Of a stretch of DNA of 64,000 nt, positions 10,887 to 22,767 are shown piece after piece (position 1 is the first letter of the stretch; every line of letters begins with the position of its first letter). The notes under the pieces were generated by a model. It ran no database searches. It was not told the DNA's origin and saw only the letters and a program-made list of their open reading frames with translations. The stretch comes from Haematobia irritans (taxonomy: Eukaryota > Arthropoda > Insecta > Diptera > Muscidae), in contig NC_134400.1 in assembly GCF_050003625.1 (NCBI RefSeq), positions 227,146,085 through 227,210,084 on the forward strand. The letters run 5' to 3'. Made by a program: the position numbers and the translations under genes.

Positions 10887-11295
10887 CAGTTGTTAAATTC
10901 ACAATAAAACGTGTATCCCAAATTAACAATAGTAAAACACGCACTTAACATTTTCTTTGGGCCATACTGGGGCATCTTTAATTGAAATGGTTTATACAGT
11001 GCGATGTAATTGAAGATTTTTTTGTAATACTGTCACTGCCTCTAATGAAAAAATAATAGACTTTTGGTCAAGTAGAAAATCTCCATCCCTGATCCCAAAA
11101 ATATGCATGGTATTCTATTGTATATTATGAAAAATAAGCATCAGTGTTATAGGGACCAAAGATCATAGATTCAGTAAGATAGGAAATTGGCTACTGAGGA
11201 GATCGAACCATTTACCGGGTCAGTTTAATACTCGAACCAAACGCGTATACGACAAGTATTGACATAGCATTAAAATGCAAATAAAAAGAAATTGA

Positions 11296-11795
11296 ATGCA
11301 CGAAATAAGATTCCATATAGGGGAAAATGTATTTTTTTGTTGTTGCCTAGTAAATGAAGTTAAGGATCTGGGGGTAATTTTTGACTCGAAATTTACTTTT
11401 GTTAGTCATATTAATGCAATCATTCCAAAAGCGTACTCATTATTAGCGTTTATAAAGAGAAATTGCAAAAATTTTTCAGATCCGTATTCTATTAAACTAA
11501 TTTATTCGTCGGTAGTTAGATCTAATATTGAATATTGTTCGTTTATTTGGAACCCTTTCTATGAGGTTCATTCTAATAGAATAGAAGGAATTCAGAAGAG
11601 ATTTTTACACTTTGAATTGCGTAACATTGCTTTTTTTTAGTCCTGCTCCAGCTTACATTGAGAGATGTCGTCTGATCCATTTGAAAACTCTTAAAAATAG
11701 GAGGACTTATCTATCGTAGATTTTTCTATATAAGATTATTTGTGGTATGGTTGATTGTCCTTATCTATTAGAATTAATTACTTTTAATGTACCTG
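11296..11795 (+). pseudogene. Non-LTR retrotransposon RT C-terminal fragment, left arm
   Basis: The frame at 11296-11640 encodes VKDLGVIFDSKFTF, then YSSVVRSNIEYCSFIWNPFY and a QKRFLHFELR motif. This is the recognisable region after the catalytic palm in Jockey/CR1-type LINE reverse transcriptases. A frame change in a T-run near 11632 separates it from 11643-11795, which continues the same domain (PAPAYIERCRLIHLKTLKNR) and has an in-frame TAG. The catalytic domain is missing. The fragment is cut at 11795 by an AT-rich element starting CACCC after TG. Confidence 0.75.
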
Positions 11796-12130
11796 CACCC
11801 TAAAAAAAAAAATCACTTCTGTAACATATACTCCCAAACACATTTTGCTTCAAGCATATACATTTTTGGGTATTGCCCAAACATTAATATATTTGATTTC
11901 TTCCAATATATAATATGTTTGAAAGCATATTGGTCTAAACAATATAATATGTTTGGGTAGTCTAAGTTCCAAACATTATGTATTTTTCCATTCAAATTCA
12001 ATAATGTTGTCTTCCAAAAAACTATATGTTATTATGTGAACATATAATATGTTTGGAAACATTTTGAACCCAAAAATATTATATGCTTAGAAGAATTTTC
12101 TCCCATAGAAGATTGTGCTCAAATTTTTTT
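11796..12130 (+). mobile_element. AACATATT-family element, partial, left arm
   Basis: It begins CACCCTAAAAAAAAAATCAC directly after TG (11794-11795) and follows the TCTGTAACATATACTCCCAA end of the ~978-bp family. It then runs into tRNA-like and unassigned sequence without a clear far end. The mirrored copy lies at about 14400-14735. Confidence 0.6.
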
Positions 12131-12314
12131 TCTGCCTAATTATATATTCCCTCACATTTTTCTCACTTCCACACAGTTTGTTAGCCAGCACACTAACCAC
12201 CGGGCTACGTAGCTGTTATGGTCATCAAGAGATAATTATCGTTAAGTGACATATTTATATAGCATAGCTTGCGGCGCCCACGAGCCGATGCAAACATAAC
12301 ATTGTTAAACATAC

Positions 12315-12395
12315 ATTGGCGGCGTGGATCAGTGGTTGGTACGTCCGCCTTGCATGCCACGGGTCCTGGGTTCGATCTCTGCTTCGATCGACACA
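12315..12395 (+). repeat. tRNA-derived module (TGC in anticodon position)
   Basis: An A-box-like TGGATCAGTGG and a B-box GGGTTCGATC are spaced as in a tRNA gene, with CTTGCAT where an anticodon loop would be. The anticodon stem does not pair, so it is SINE- or pseudo-tRNA-like. The inverted copy at 14150-14215 is the place where the 978-bp element inserted. This copy is the unoccupied site, with a single TG at 12380-12381. Confidence 0.55.
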
Positions 12396-12689
12396 ATTTT
12401 TTTTATTTTTTTTTTTTACATATATTTTTTTACGTATATTCTAGATACGTTCGGAATATCCCGAAAAGGTGTTCAACATTACATACTACTATATTAAATT
12501 TTTACTACGAAACTGTAAAGTGTGTCTTATAAAAGACTTAAAGTCAGAAAACAACAGTGCTTGATATAAACGAAATGGACTGAGTTCAATATTCATATAT
12601 TATTTTTTATTGCAAAAATAAACATTTTGTAACAAAAAAGGGTTTGTATACAAGTTTGATACTCTTACAAAGGAAGAATGTGAAGTCGA

Positions 12690-12861
<172 letters not shown>

Positions 12862-13171
12862 TCGACTTCACATTCTTCCTTTGTAAGAGTATCAAACTTG
12901 TATACAAACCCTTTTTTGTTACAAAATGTTTATTTTTGCAATAAAAAATAATATATGAATATTGAACTCAGTCCATTTCGTTTATATCAAGCACTGTTGT
13001 TTTCTGACTTTAAGTCTTTTATAAGACACACTTTACAGTTTCGTAGTAAAAATTTAATATAGTAGTATGTAATGTTGAACACCTTTTCGGGATATTCCGA
13101 ACGTATCTAGAATATACGTAAAAAAATATATGTAAAAAAAAAAAAAAAAAAAAATTGTGTCGATCGAAGCA

Positions 13172-14149
13172 CACGCTCACAAAAAATCGCTTCTGTAACA
13201 TATACTCCCAAACATATTTTGCTTCAAGCATATATATTTTTGGGTATTGCCCAAACATTTATATGTTTGATCTCTTCCAATATATAATATGATTGAAAGC
13301 ATATTGGTCTAAACAATATATGTTTGGGTAGTCTAAGTTCCAAACATTTTGTATTTTTGCATCCAAATTCAATAATGTTGGCTTCCAAAAAACAATATGT
13401 TATTATGTGAACATATAATATGTTTGGAAGCATTTTGCACCCAAAAATATTATATGCTTAAAAAAATTCTCCCAAACAATATTGTGCTCAAAATTTTATT
13501 TATTTATTTATATATTTACAATCATAATGAATTATGAAAATAAACAGGTAATATAGGTGCTAACAACATAGGTTTTCGACCTGAATGCTCAAAATTTTGT
13601 TTCTGCCCAATTGTATATTCCCCCACATCTTTCTCACTTCCACGAGAATTTTTTATTTCTTAGCACCTTTTTCTGTAATACAAACATTGTAGAAGAAATT
13701 ATTCAATTGTATGATTTTTTTTTATTTTAATTTTACCTTTTGCCGGACGGGGATTCGAACAGCGGACCACACAGTTTGTAAGGATCAAAGAAGTAGCTGA
13801 TCAATTGCCCAAGGAAAAATAAAATGTTAATTTTGTAATAACAAGCAACAACCACCAACTTAATTCAATATCGCTCCCTGTTAAATAGCGCTCCAAGATA
13901 CTAAACACATATATGTTTATAGGCTATTTCTAAATTAATATATGTTTGCATCCAAGCATATTATATTTACAAACATTTTATGTCCCAAACATAATATGTT
14001 CTAACATATTAACATATATGTCCCAAACATGTTATGCAAGTTTATGAACATTATATGCTTGCACTCAAAAATATTGTGTTTAAAAATTTGTGTTCCAAAC
14101 ATATAATGTTTATAGCCAAACATATGAAAAACAGTCTTTTTCATCCGTG
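13172..14149 (+). mobile_element. ~978-bp AACATATT-family element, copy 1 (CA duplication)
   Basis: It starts CACGCTCACAAAAAATCGCT and ends AGTCTTTTTCATCCGTG, with CA on both sides (13170-13171 and 14150-14151). The mirrored site at 12371-12390 has the uninterrupted target with one copy of that dinucleotide, which proves both the ends and the 2-bp duplication. The interior is non-coding. It has clustered AAACATATTATGTTT-like palindromes in both end regions and half a tRNA-like module (B-box in GGGGATTCGAAC, inverse sense) near 13750. Confidence 0.9.
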
Positions 14150-14215
14150 CAGAGATCGAACCCAGGACCCGTGGCATGCAAGGCGGACGTACCAACCACT
14201 GATCCACGCCGCCAA
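14150..14215 (-). repeat. tRNA-derived module, right palindrome arm
   Basis: Inverted copy of the module at 12315-12395. The 978-bp element interrupts it just beyond the B-box. Confidence 0.55.
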
Positions 14216-14739
14216 CAAATGTATGTTTAACAATGTTATGTTTGCATCGGCTCGTGGGCGCCGCAAGCTATGCTATATAAATATGTCACTTAACGATAAT
14301 TATCTCTTGATGACCATAACAGCTACGTAGCCCGGTGGTTAGTGTGCTGGCTTACAAACTGTGTGGAAGTGAGAAAAATGTGAGGGAATATATAATTAGG
14401 CAGAAAAAAAATTTGAGCACAATCTTCTATGGGAGAAAATTCTTCTAAGCATATAATATTTTTGGGTTCAAAATGTTTCCAAACATATTATATGTTCACA
14501 TAATAACATATAGTTTTTTGGAAGACAACATTATTGAATTTGAATGGAAAAATACATAATGTTTGGAACTTAGACTACCCAAACATATTATATTGTTTAG
14601 ACCAATATGCTTTCAAACATATTATATATTGGAAGAAATCAAATATATTAATGTTTGGGCAATACCCAAAAATGTATATGCTTGAAGCAAAATGTGTTTG
14701 GGAGTATATGTTACAGAAGTGATTTTTTTTTTTAGGGTG

Positions 14740-15239
14740 CAGGTACATTAAGAGTAATTAATTCTAATAGATAAGGACAATCAACCATACCACAAATAAT
14801 CTTATATAGAAAAATCTACGATAGATAAGTCCTCCTATTTTTAAGAGTTTTCAAATGGATCAGACGACATCTCTCAATGTAAGCTGGAGCAGGACTAAAA
14901 AAAAGCAATGTTACGCAATTCAAAGTGTAAAAATCTCTTCTGAATTCCTTCTATTCTATTAGAATGAACCTCATAGAAAGGGTTCCAAATAAACGAACAA
15001 TATTCAATATTAGATCTAACTACCGACGAATAAATTAGTTTAATAGAATACGGATCTGAAAAATTTTTGCAATTTCTCTTTATAAACGCTAATAATGAGT
15101 ACGCTTTTGGAATGATTGCATTAATATGACTAACAAAAGTAAATTTCGAGTCAAAAATTACCCCCAGATCCTTAACTTCATTTACTAGGCAACAACAAAA
15201 AAATACATTTTCCCCTATATGGAAACTTATTTCGTGCAT
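14740..15239 (-). pseudogene. Non-LTR retrotransposon RT C-terminal fragment, right arm
   Basis: Mirror copy of the LINE fragment at 11296-11795, with the same frame change and the same truncation. One visible substitution changes FHIGENV context from IRFHIG to ISFHIG. It is a non-functional fragment and not an independent insertion. Confidence 0.75.
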
Positions 15240-16004
15240 TCAATTTCTTTTTATTTGCATTTTAATGCTATGTCAATACTTGTCGTATACGCGTTTGGTT
15301 CGAGTATTAAACTGACCCGGTAAATGGTTCGATCTCCTCAGTAGCCAATTTCCTATCTTACTGAATCTATGATCTTTGGTCCCTATAACACTGATGCTTA
15401 TTTTTCATAATATACAATAGAATACCATGCATATTTTTGGGATCAGGGATGGAGATTTTCTACTTGACCAAAAGTCTATTATTTTTTCATTAGAGGCAGT
15501 GACAGTATTACAAAAAAATCTTCAATTACATCGCACTGTATAAACCATTTCAATTAAAGATGCCCCAAGAAAATGTTAAGTGCGTGTTTTACTATTGTTA
15601 ATTTGGGATACACGTTTTATTGTGAATTTAACAACTGCACGGACGACCAAAAACCATTTTTCATGTGTTTCGGTGTAAAAATTATATGTTTGGAACTCAA
15701 ATTTTTTGCACATTATTTTTAAGTGCACGATAATAATGTTCATAAACTATTATAATATGTTTGGGACATATATGTTAATAAGTTAGAATATATTATGTTT
15801 GGTACATTGGATGCGAATAAACATCAACGAGAACGAGAAAGAATAGAGGAAGAAGATAAAGATGGCGACGGGACTGATAACAAAAGACTGCAAGATAACA
15901 CAGTGAGAGCAAATGACGTTGGTATGTGTCTGGTACAAAAAAAAAAAATAAATATTTAAGTTTAAACAGTAATGAATTTACACATTCAATTGTGTATTAT
16001 TTTT

Positions 16005-16330
16005 TTTTGGCATCAAAACAAATAGTGTCGGGCTATGAGTAAGTCGACATTTTCCGACCAAAAAAAAAAAAAAACTAATAAAATAGCGGAGTTTGTTAAA
16101 AATGTATGAACAGATTTATTTAATAAATAAAGAAAGGAAATACCTATTTGAGGCCTTAAAAAAGATATACTTAGAGGGAAACATAATATGTTTGCACAGT
16201 AAAAACAATTTTTTATTTGTACAACTTCTGAAAATATAAATGCTTGAAGCAGAATATGTTTGGGAGTATATGTTACAGAGGCGATTTGTTTGAGGGTGTG
16301 GATATATCTCAGCTGTGAGAAACTGGTTAT
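16005..16330 (-). mobile_element. Partial AACATATT-family fragment
   Basis: From about 16185 the sequence follows a diverged member of the family through TGCTTGAAGCAGAATATGTT. It ends in GATTTGTTTGAGGGTG followed by TG near 16297. The preceding 180 bp hold A-rich sequence with no recognisable gene. Confidence 0.5.
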
Positions 16331-16575
16331 CACAGTTGGTAGAATTCTACACGCAGAGAAGGAATAGGATCACCTCCTAGAGCAAAATGTTATTTTTGCA
16401 TGGAGAACATGGAACATTTTTGCAGCAAAAAACTTGTTTTCTCGCCAAACGTTAAATGGTTGTCGAAATCAGATATATAATATCCGAGAAACTTATATGG
16501 TTGCGACATATATATTTTGTATGTCGACCGCCCAAAAATAATATTTTGCTCTAGTAGGTGAATTAGAAATAATTG

Positions 16576-16874
16576 CACGGACAAGCAAGACTGTTTTTCA
16601 TATGTTTCGGTGTAAAAATTGTATGTTTAGAATTCAACCTTTTAACACATTATTTTTAAGTGCAAGCATAAACCAATTGGCGCCTTAAAAATATATACAC
16701 ACAAAAAAATCATTAGAAGTTTTTTCTACCAATGTGTGCCTAAGGTGAAACATAATATGTTTGAACAATACAAACATTAGTTTGTTTGGACCAACCCTGA
16801 AAATATATATGCTTGAAGCAGAATGTTTGTGTTTGGGAGTATATGTTACAGAAACGTTTTTTTATTTAATGTGT
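16576..16874 (+). mobile_element. Short AACATATT-family variant
   Basis: It has a left end CACGGACAAGCAAGACTGTT (one mismatch class from CACGGACGAAAAAG) and a right end with TGGGAGTATATGTTACAGAA. Its interior is only about 300 bp. It is a diverged, internally deleted family member. Confidence 0.5.
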
Positions 16875-16889
16875 GGCCTTTTGGTAAAT

Positions 16890-17240
16890 TTTTCAAAATA
16901 TTCCCACCAATTTTGTCTTTAAACTAATGATGTTGGTGTTGATTCCCAGTCAAAGAAGCAGAGAATTGAAGTAAATATATCTTTAATACACAATTCTCTT
17001 TTAAATTTGAGGTTTGCTAACTTGCTACTAGAGGAAAAAAATGTGCTATGAAAATTCTTTGAAAAGTTTTTAAAAACAACTTTAATTTTCAAATTCAAGT
17101 AAAAATTGTGCTATGTTCAAAGAAACCCCCTTTTTACAATAACGTTTTGAAAGACATCTCCCATTTTATAACGCTTTTTTAGCATTGGAGTCAAGACAAC
17201 AATTTCACTAATTTAAAGACTAAAGACCAATGTAATGACG
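16890..17240 (+). mobile_element. CACTGAAAAA MITE fragment
   Basis: It shares TTGATTCCCAGTCAAAGAAG, CAATTCTCTTTTAAATTTGA and downstream words with the MITE at 27954-28606. Neither terminus is intact. Confidence 0.5.
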
Positions 17241-18564
17241 GGATTTTCCCTTCCTTTGGCTAAGGCAAGCTCACGAGGCACACAAAGATTCAATTTCGTG
17301 GATAGTGAAGAGTGAGAAGGTAGGTTTTATGATTTAGTGGAAAGAATAGCGTAAAAAAGTGCAAAAGAAATTAAAAGTATTTGACGTCAGCAGGTCGTGG
17401 GGTTGGACCGTTAAACACGGTCAAAGACTTAAAGAGACCCGGAGGAGGTGGTTTTAGCATTGCATACGAGTTCACAAAACGTAAAGTGTTTTTAACTATT
17501 GAATTAAAAATCAAACTAAAAGGATCCATTTTAGAAATTTTAAGACGCTCTGCTGACGAGAAAGAAATTAAATCAGAAATAAAATCTATATTCTAATTGT
17601 AATAATATTCTAATAGTAATAAAAAAAAAACATTTCATTGAAAGAAAAGCATTTTCACGTACGAACCTCCTACATTTAATCATAAATTTAAAATTGGGAA
17701 GTTTTAAAATTTGATACTTTGTTTATAGCAACTGTGTTACGAGAACGTATTTTTAATTCAACTCATCCCAAGTACAAAACGTTTTGTTGAATACGATTAT
17801 AGTATTTTTTATACAATTATACGCAGTTATCATACATAAAAAACTCACGGAATTCAGTTGTTCAATTCAAGATCATGCATCTTGTTCCGCTTCAATTTAA
17901 ATCACTGTATTATATGGCATTGCTAAAATCCATGTCTACTACTATGTATAAAAATGGATATCCATGTCTACTACTATGTATAAAAATGGCCATTTTATAA
18001 TAAAAAAAGTGTTAATTGTTATATATTCACTCGTATCCATAAAACTATGGAGGAAATAGCAACATATTTTAAATGTACCATAACCACGTGATGAGGCCTG
18101 GAGTTAAATATAATGAGCACCAGGCGTTTGGAGTTTTTTCTTGCAACGTTGTAACTAACATAGTCCTTAATGATACCGAAATATTAACGTCATTTCTCTT
18201 TGGAAAAACAACAGATGGAGAACATATTTTATTTTCGGTAATTTGTGCATAAATTGTAGAGCATATTTATCAACTGAAACAAAAAAATGCTGGAAGACAC
18301 AACATATGTACAAGTAGAACACACTCTTGCTTCAAAAATAGGAAAAATGGAAAATTGTTCCTGTATAATGTTTGTATTGTAATGTACGTTCGTTTATCAA
18401 ATTAAAATTCAAATGGAAAGTTGTGAACATTTTTATGATAGCTGCTGGATATCGAAAATACAATTTCCCTTAGTTTTATATTAAGAGTAAGTAAATGATG
18501 ACTAGAATGGAGCGTATCCGCCATTCTAGTCAGGATAGCATGGAACGTTTTTTTTTTAACTGTA
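17241..18564. other. No gene recognised; short repeats and a hairpin
   Basis: A 71-codon frame at 17381-17596 contains a Gly-rich stretch (KRPGGGGFSIAYEF) but no known domain, so I do not call it a gene. A 32-bp direct repeat (TCCATGTCTACTACTATGTA) occurs at 17929 and 17961. A perfect 11-bp inverted repeat, GACTAGAATGG, lies at 18500-18510 and 18521-18531. Confidence 0.4.
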
Positions 18565-19139
18565 CTTGGAATCAGGGATCCGGAGCGGAGCGGAGCGGAG
18601 CAAGCCCTTTTTTTGCCGGAGCGGGAGCGGAGCGGAAGCGACATTTCTAAAATCCGGAGCGGAGCGGGAGCGGAGCGGTTTCCAAATGAAAAACCGCTCC
18701 GCTCCGAATAAAATATTACTTGAATGAAATGTGTAACTTTGAAATTACACTGTGTAGGTAATTTCAAATTTAGCTAGTACTTAGCGTAGTGTGAGTAAAC
18801 GTTTAAAATGTACGATATGTATTTTTGTACGTACGTACATTGGGGAAAACACAACGTGTTTTTTAGTAATTGTTTTCAAAAACGGCAAATGTCAAAATAT
18901 ATATCTAGTATGTGTTGTAAAAGTAACAACAGTACTTTCGATCAATTTCATCCCGTATTACTACAAAGATGTTTGTAATGAACGTCAAATAAATGCAATT
19001 AAACGATCTTATTTATATTTAATTTTTTAGTTTTCTACACTGAAAAAATATTGTCGTGAAGTCAAAGATTCCATGTCCTTAGAATAAGAATGCAAATTTT
19101 GCTTAACATGGAAGACGCATTTCTCTAAAATAAAGTTTT

Positions 19140-20675
19140 TTATACCCATCACCATAGAATGGTGACGGGGGTATAATAAGTTTGTCATTCCGTTTGTAAC
19201 ACATCGAAATATCGATTTCCGACTATATAAAGTATATATATATATATATATATATATTCTTGATCAGGGAGAAATTCTAAGACGATATAACGATGTCCGT
19301 CTGTCTGTCTGTCTGTCTGTCTGTTGTAATCACGCTACAGTCTTCAATAATGAAGCAATCGTGCTGAAATTTTGCACAACCTCGTCTTTTGTCTGCAGGC
19401 AGGTCAAGTTCGAAGATGGGTTATATCGGTCCAGGTTTTGATATAGTCCCCATATAAACCGACCTCCCGATTTGGGGTCTTGGGCTTATAGAAATCGTAT
19501 TTTTTATCCAATTTGCCTGCAATTTGAAATCTGGAGGTATTTTATGACCGTAAAGAGGTGTGCCAAAAATGGTGAGTATCGGTCCATATTTTGGTATAGC
19601 CCCCATATAGACCGATCTCCCGATTTTACTTCTTGGGCTTATAGAAACCGCAGTTTTTATTCAATTTACCTGAAATTAGAAATCTAGAGGTATTGTAGGA
19701 CCACAAATACGTGTGCCAAAAATTGTAAGTATCGGTCCATATTTTGGTATAGCCCCCATAGAGACCGATCTCCCGATTTTACTTCTTGGGCTTATAGACA
19801 CCGCAGTTTTTATTCAATTTACCTGAAATGGGAAATCTAGAGGTATTGTAGGACCACAAATACGTGTGCCAAAAATTGTGAGTATCGGTCCATGTTTTGG
19901 TATGGTCCCCATATAAAACGACCTCCCGATTTGGGGTCTTGGGCTTATAGAAAGCGTATTTTTTATCCAATTTGTCTGAAATTGGAAATCTAGGGGTATT
20001 TTCGGACCATAAAGAGGTGTGCTGAAAATGGTGAGTATCGGTCCATATTTTGGTATAGCCCCCATATAGACCGATTTCCCGATTTTACTTCTTGGGCTTC
20101 TAGAATCCGAAGTTTTTATCCTATTTGCCTGAAATTGGAAATCTAGAGGTATTTTCGGGTCATAAAGAGGTGTGCCGAAAATAGGGAGTAGCGGTCCATG
20201 TTTTAGTATAGCCCCCATAATAACGATCTCCCGATTTAACTCCTTGGGTTTCCAGAAACCGTAATTTTTATCTGATTTGCCTGAAATTGTAAATATTCTG
20301 GTATTTTAGGCTCGGTCCATTTGGTAATGCCTCCATATAGACCGACTTCACTTGAATTGCTTGAAACTCAATGTTAAATTTCCAGATTTTACTTCTACAT
20401 ATTTAAGATTTCAAATCAAGACGTTATTTTATAATTTTCTTGCACACTTACAAGTGATGTTAATGATTCCTCTAGAACTCAAACAAAAATGGTTCTTATA
20501 AATCCAGAATCTGATATAGTCCTCATAGGTGAAATCTTAAAATTTATCTTCGGGAAGTGTCCTCAAGTCCTCAAGCCCTCCTAAAATTTCAAAGGAAACC
20601 TTAATATTTGGTTCATGGTGGTGGGTATTTAAGGTTCGGCCCGGCCGAATTTAGTGCTGTATATATTTGTTTTCT
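19140..20675. mobile_element. mini-me-like dispersed repeat, full insertion
   Basis: It opens with TATACCCATCACCATAGAAT and a hairpin back to GGGTATAATAA, then (TA)n, a core CTAAGACGATATAACGATGT, and a (GTCT)n tract. This is the arrangement known for dipteran mini-me elements. It ends with the near-palindrome TTCGGCCCGGCCGAA and TATATATTTGTTTT. The hAT copy B has the uninterrupted site, so the boundaries are real to within the T-run. No clear target duplication is seen. The body is a 153-bp tandem array, listed separately. Confidence 0.75.
19424..20340. repeat. 153-bp tandem array within mini-me element
   Basis: TATCGGTCCA or a close variant recurs at 19424, 19577, 19730, 19883, 20036 and 20189, spaced exactly 153 bp each time. 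Units are clearly diverged from each other, yet length is constant. On the minus strand one frame stays open for two to three units (YMGAIPKYGPILTIF-like, 51 residues per unit). Confidence 0.9.
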
Positions 20676-21954
20676 TGTCCAAAAGGCAATAAACTTTTGA
20701 ATGAAGTTGTAATGTCCTTATAATTAAGTGATTTTACTTAAAAATGTGTATCATAACATGAAAGATAAAATTTTTGAGGTAAGGTCAACGTGACTTTAAT
20801 AATTAAGAAAAATTGTTTAAAATTAATAAAATTGTCTTTAAATTTGTTCCCTTTTTGCATCTTGCCTACAAAGCAAAACATCGTTAAAAAATAAGACATG
20901 TTTTTCAACACTTTATTTTAAAGACGCTTTTTACTTGAAACATAGCATAATTTCTACTGGAAGTCGAGTCTTAATATGGAAAAAAAATAACTCGTTACTC
21001 GTTTTTAAAGGATTTTGATAACAACTGACGAAAAAAATCTAAAAAAAAATAAAAATTCACATTTGCTACATAACCCCCAAATTTTCTTTAAAGTATCCTT
21101 ACTTGTATTCTCCGCTTCTGTGGCTCGGAATTAATACCCAAACTGTTAAAGTAGACAAAATCTTTGGAACCGGACTTTGCTTTGCTTTTTTTCATTCACA
21201 TTTGCATTCTCTTATTTCTGATATTAGTTCTCGAAAATTTAATTAAAATTATGGATAGTTTCAATTTTGGTTGAAAAATGTGCGCATATACATTTATTAT
21301 ACAATAAAGGGGAAAAAAGCGAAATTAAGTAACACTAGATCTGAGTAAGAATATTCGTAGGTATACCACGGACTGATGTCGATGGAGGTTGTTGCAAACA
21401 TAAACATACACACACACATTACAAATATAACAAAACCTCTTCTCTACGTCTGTTGCAAAACAAAAAAAAAAAACTTTCGGAGAGTAGTTACTTCTACTCT
21501 GTGTATAGTTCCAATCAGCGTTGCCGTTTTGGTCCGATCGGACCAAAATTGGTCCAAAAGATTTCTAATTTTTAAATTTGGTCCGATGGTCAGACCAAAC
21601 AGAATTTGGTCCATTTTGGTCCATTTTCATAAATTTCTATCACATATTAAATAGTAGATGGTGCACCGCAAAGAATATTGTCGGGAGGCCAAATATTTCA
21701 CATGCTTAAAATACGAATACGAATTTTGCTTAGAATAGAAGACGTATTTCTCTAAAAAAAATTTCCTTTTCTAAAAGTCTCTAAACTTTTCAATGAAGTC
21801 TGTTTGTCCTTATAGCTAAGTGATTCGACATAAAAATGTGTATCCTAACATGAATGCAAATTTCGTTTTAATGAAGTCAAAATGGATTTAATATTTCTGA
21901 AAAAATCTTCAAAATTAATAAAATATTTCAACACATTTTTTTAAAGTCATTATA

Positions 21955-22610
21955 CCCTAAACTACATATTGGTTAGGGTATAATAAATTTGATCTGCCAA
22001 AAAATGTGCCTACAAGAAATATTGATTTTAGACCCCATAAAATATATACCGATCGACTCAGAATCACCTCCTGAGTCGATCTAGCGCTTGGCGTCCGTCC
22101 GTCCATCCGTCGGTCTGTCCATGTATTTGTTGTTCACAGGATTTCGGTCGCAATTATTAACCGATTTTGATGAAATTTGGTACAGTTTTTTTGGGCACAG
22201 GGACGAACGTTACTGAATTTGGAAGAAATCGGATCAAATTTAGATATAGCTCCCATATATATGTATTGCCCGATTTCGACAAATGGGGTCACGTTGCACT
22301 TTTTTTACTAACCGATCGTCGTCAAATTTAGCACAAAATAATCTTCTGTATCACCCTTTAAGTCTGAAAATTTCATCGAAATCGGTTCAGATTTAGATAT
22401 AGGTCCCATATATATGTATCGCCCGATTTTGTCAAATTAGGTCATAAAACCCTTATTTATCAACCCATCTTACTCAAAGTTGGCGAAATGTAATCTTCTA
22501 TAGCACTAACTATATGTGCAAAAAATCATCGAAATCGGTTCAGATTTAGCTATAGCTCCCATATATGTACCGCCCGATTTTTCTAAATAAAATAAAACTC
22601 AATTGAACAA
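21955..22610 (-). mobile_element. mini-me-like repeat in hAT copy A
   Basis: The hairpin end TATACCCTAAACTACATATT...GGGTATAATAA is followed by a core ending in CTGAGTCGATCTAGCG and a GTCY tract (GTCCGTCCGTCCATCCGTCG). Units then contain GAAATCGG at 22225, 22378 and 22531, spaced 153 bp. The same insertion is in hAT copy B (about 26520-27145). Confidence 0.75.
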
Positions 22611-22767
22611 ATAATACAATGTTTGTACTATAATTTTCTCGAAGAGGAGCGGAGCGGAGCGATTTTTTTTTCTCGGAGCGGAGCGAGGAGCGAGCGGTTT
22701 TTTTTTCTCCGGAGCGGGAGCGGAGCGGAGCGAAAAAAATGGACCGCTCCGGATCCCTGCTTGGAAT

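Larger units (their letters stand above)
19038..21193 (-). mobile_element. CACTGAAAAA MITE in hAT copy A, interrupted
   Basis: It starts CACTGAAAAAATATTGTCGT after TA (19036-19037). It is the same insertion as 27954-28606 in copy B, so it predates the divergence of the two hAT copies. Its far end has lost the terminal GTG and TA near 21193. A mini-me element interrupts it at 19140-20675. Confidence 0.65.
18573..22759 (+). mobile_element. Non-autonomous hAT-like element, copy A
   Basis: The ends are CAGGGATCCGGAGCGGAGCG and its inverse CCGCTCCGGATCCCTG. The 8-bp duplication CTTGGAAT is intact on both sides (18565-18572 and 22760-22767), which is diagnostic of hAT-type integration. Both subterminal regions are packed with GGAGC/GAGCGG repeats. 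No hAT transposase is present. The interior carries a CACTGAAAAA MITE (19038 to about 21193) with a mini-me element nested in it (19140-20675), and a second mini-me fragment (about 21955-22610). Without the first mini-me the element is about 2.65 kb, matching copy B without its own insert. Confidence 0.9.

Noticed and set aside
19814..20218. 134-codon minus-strand frame as a host gene
   Set aside because: It is a read-through of the 153-bp mini-me array. It is kept only as a finding about periodicity.
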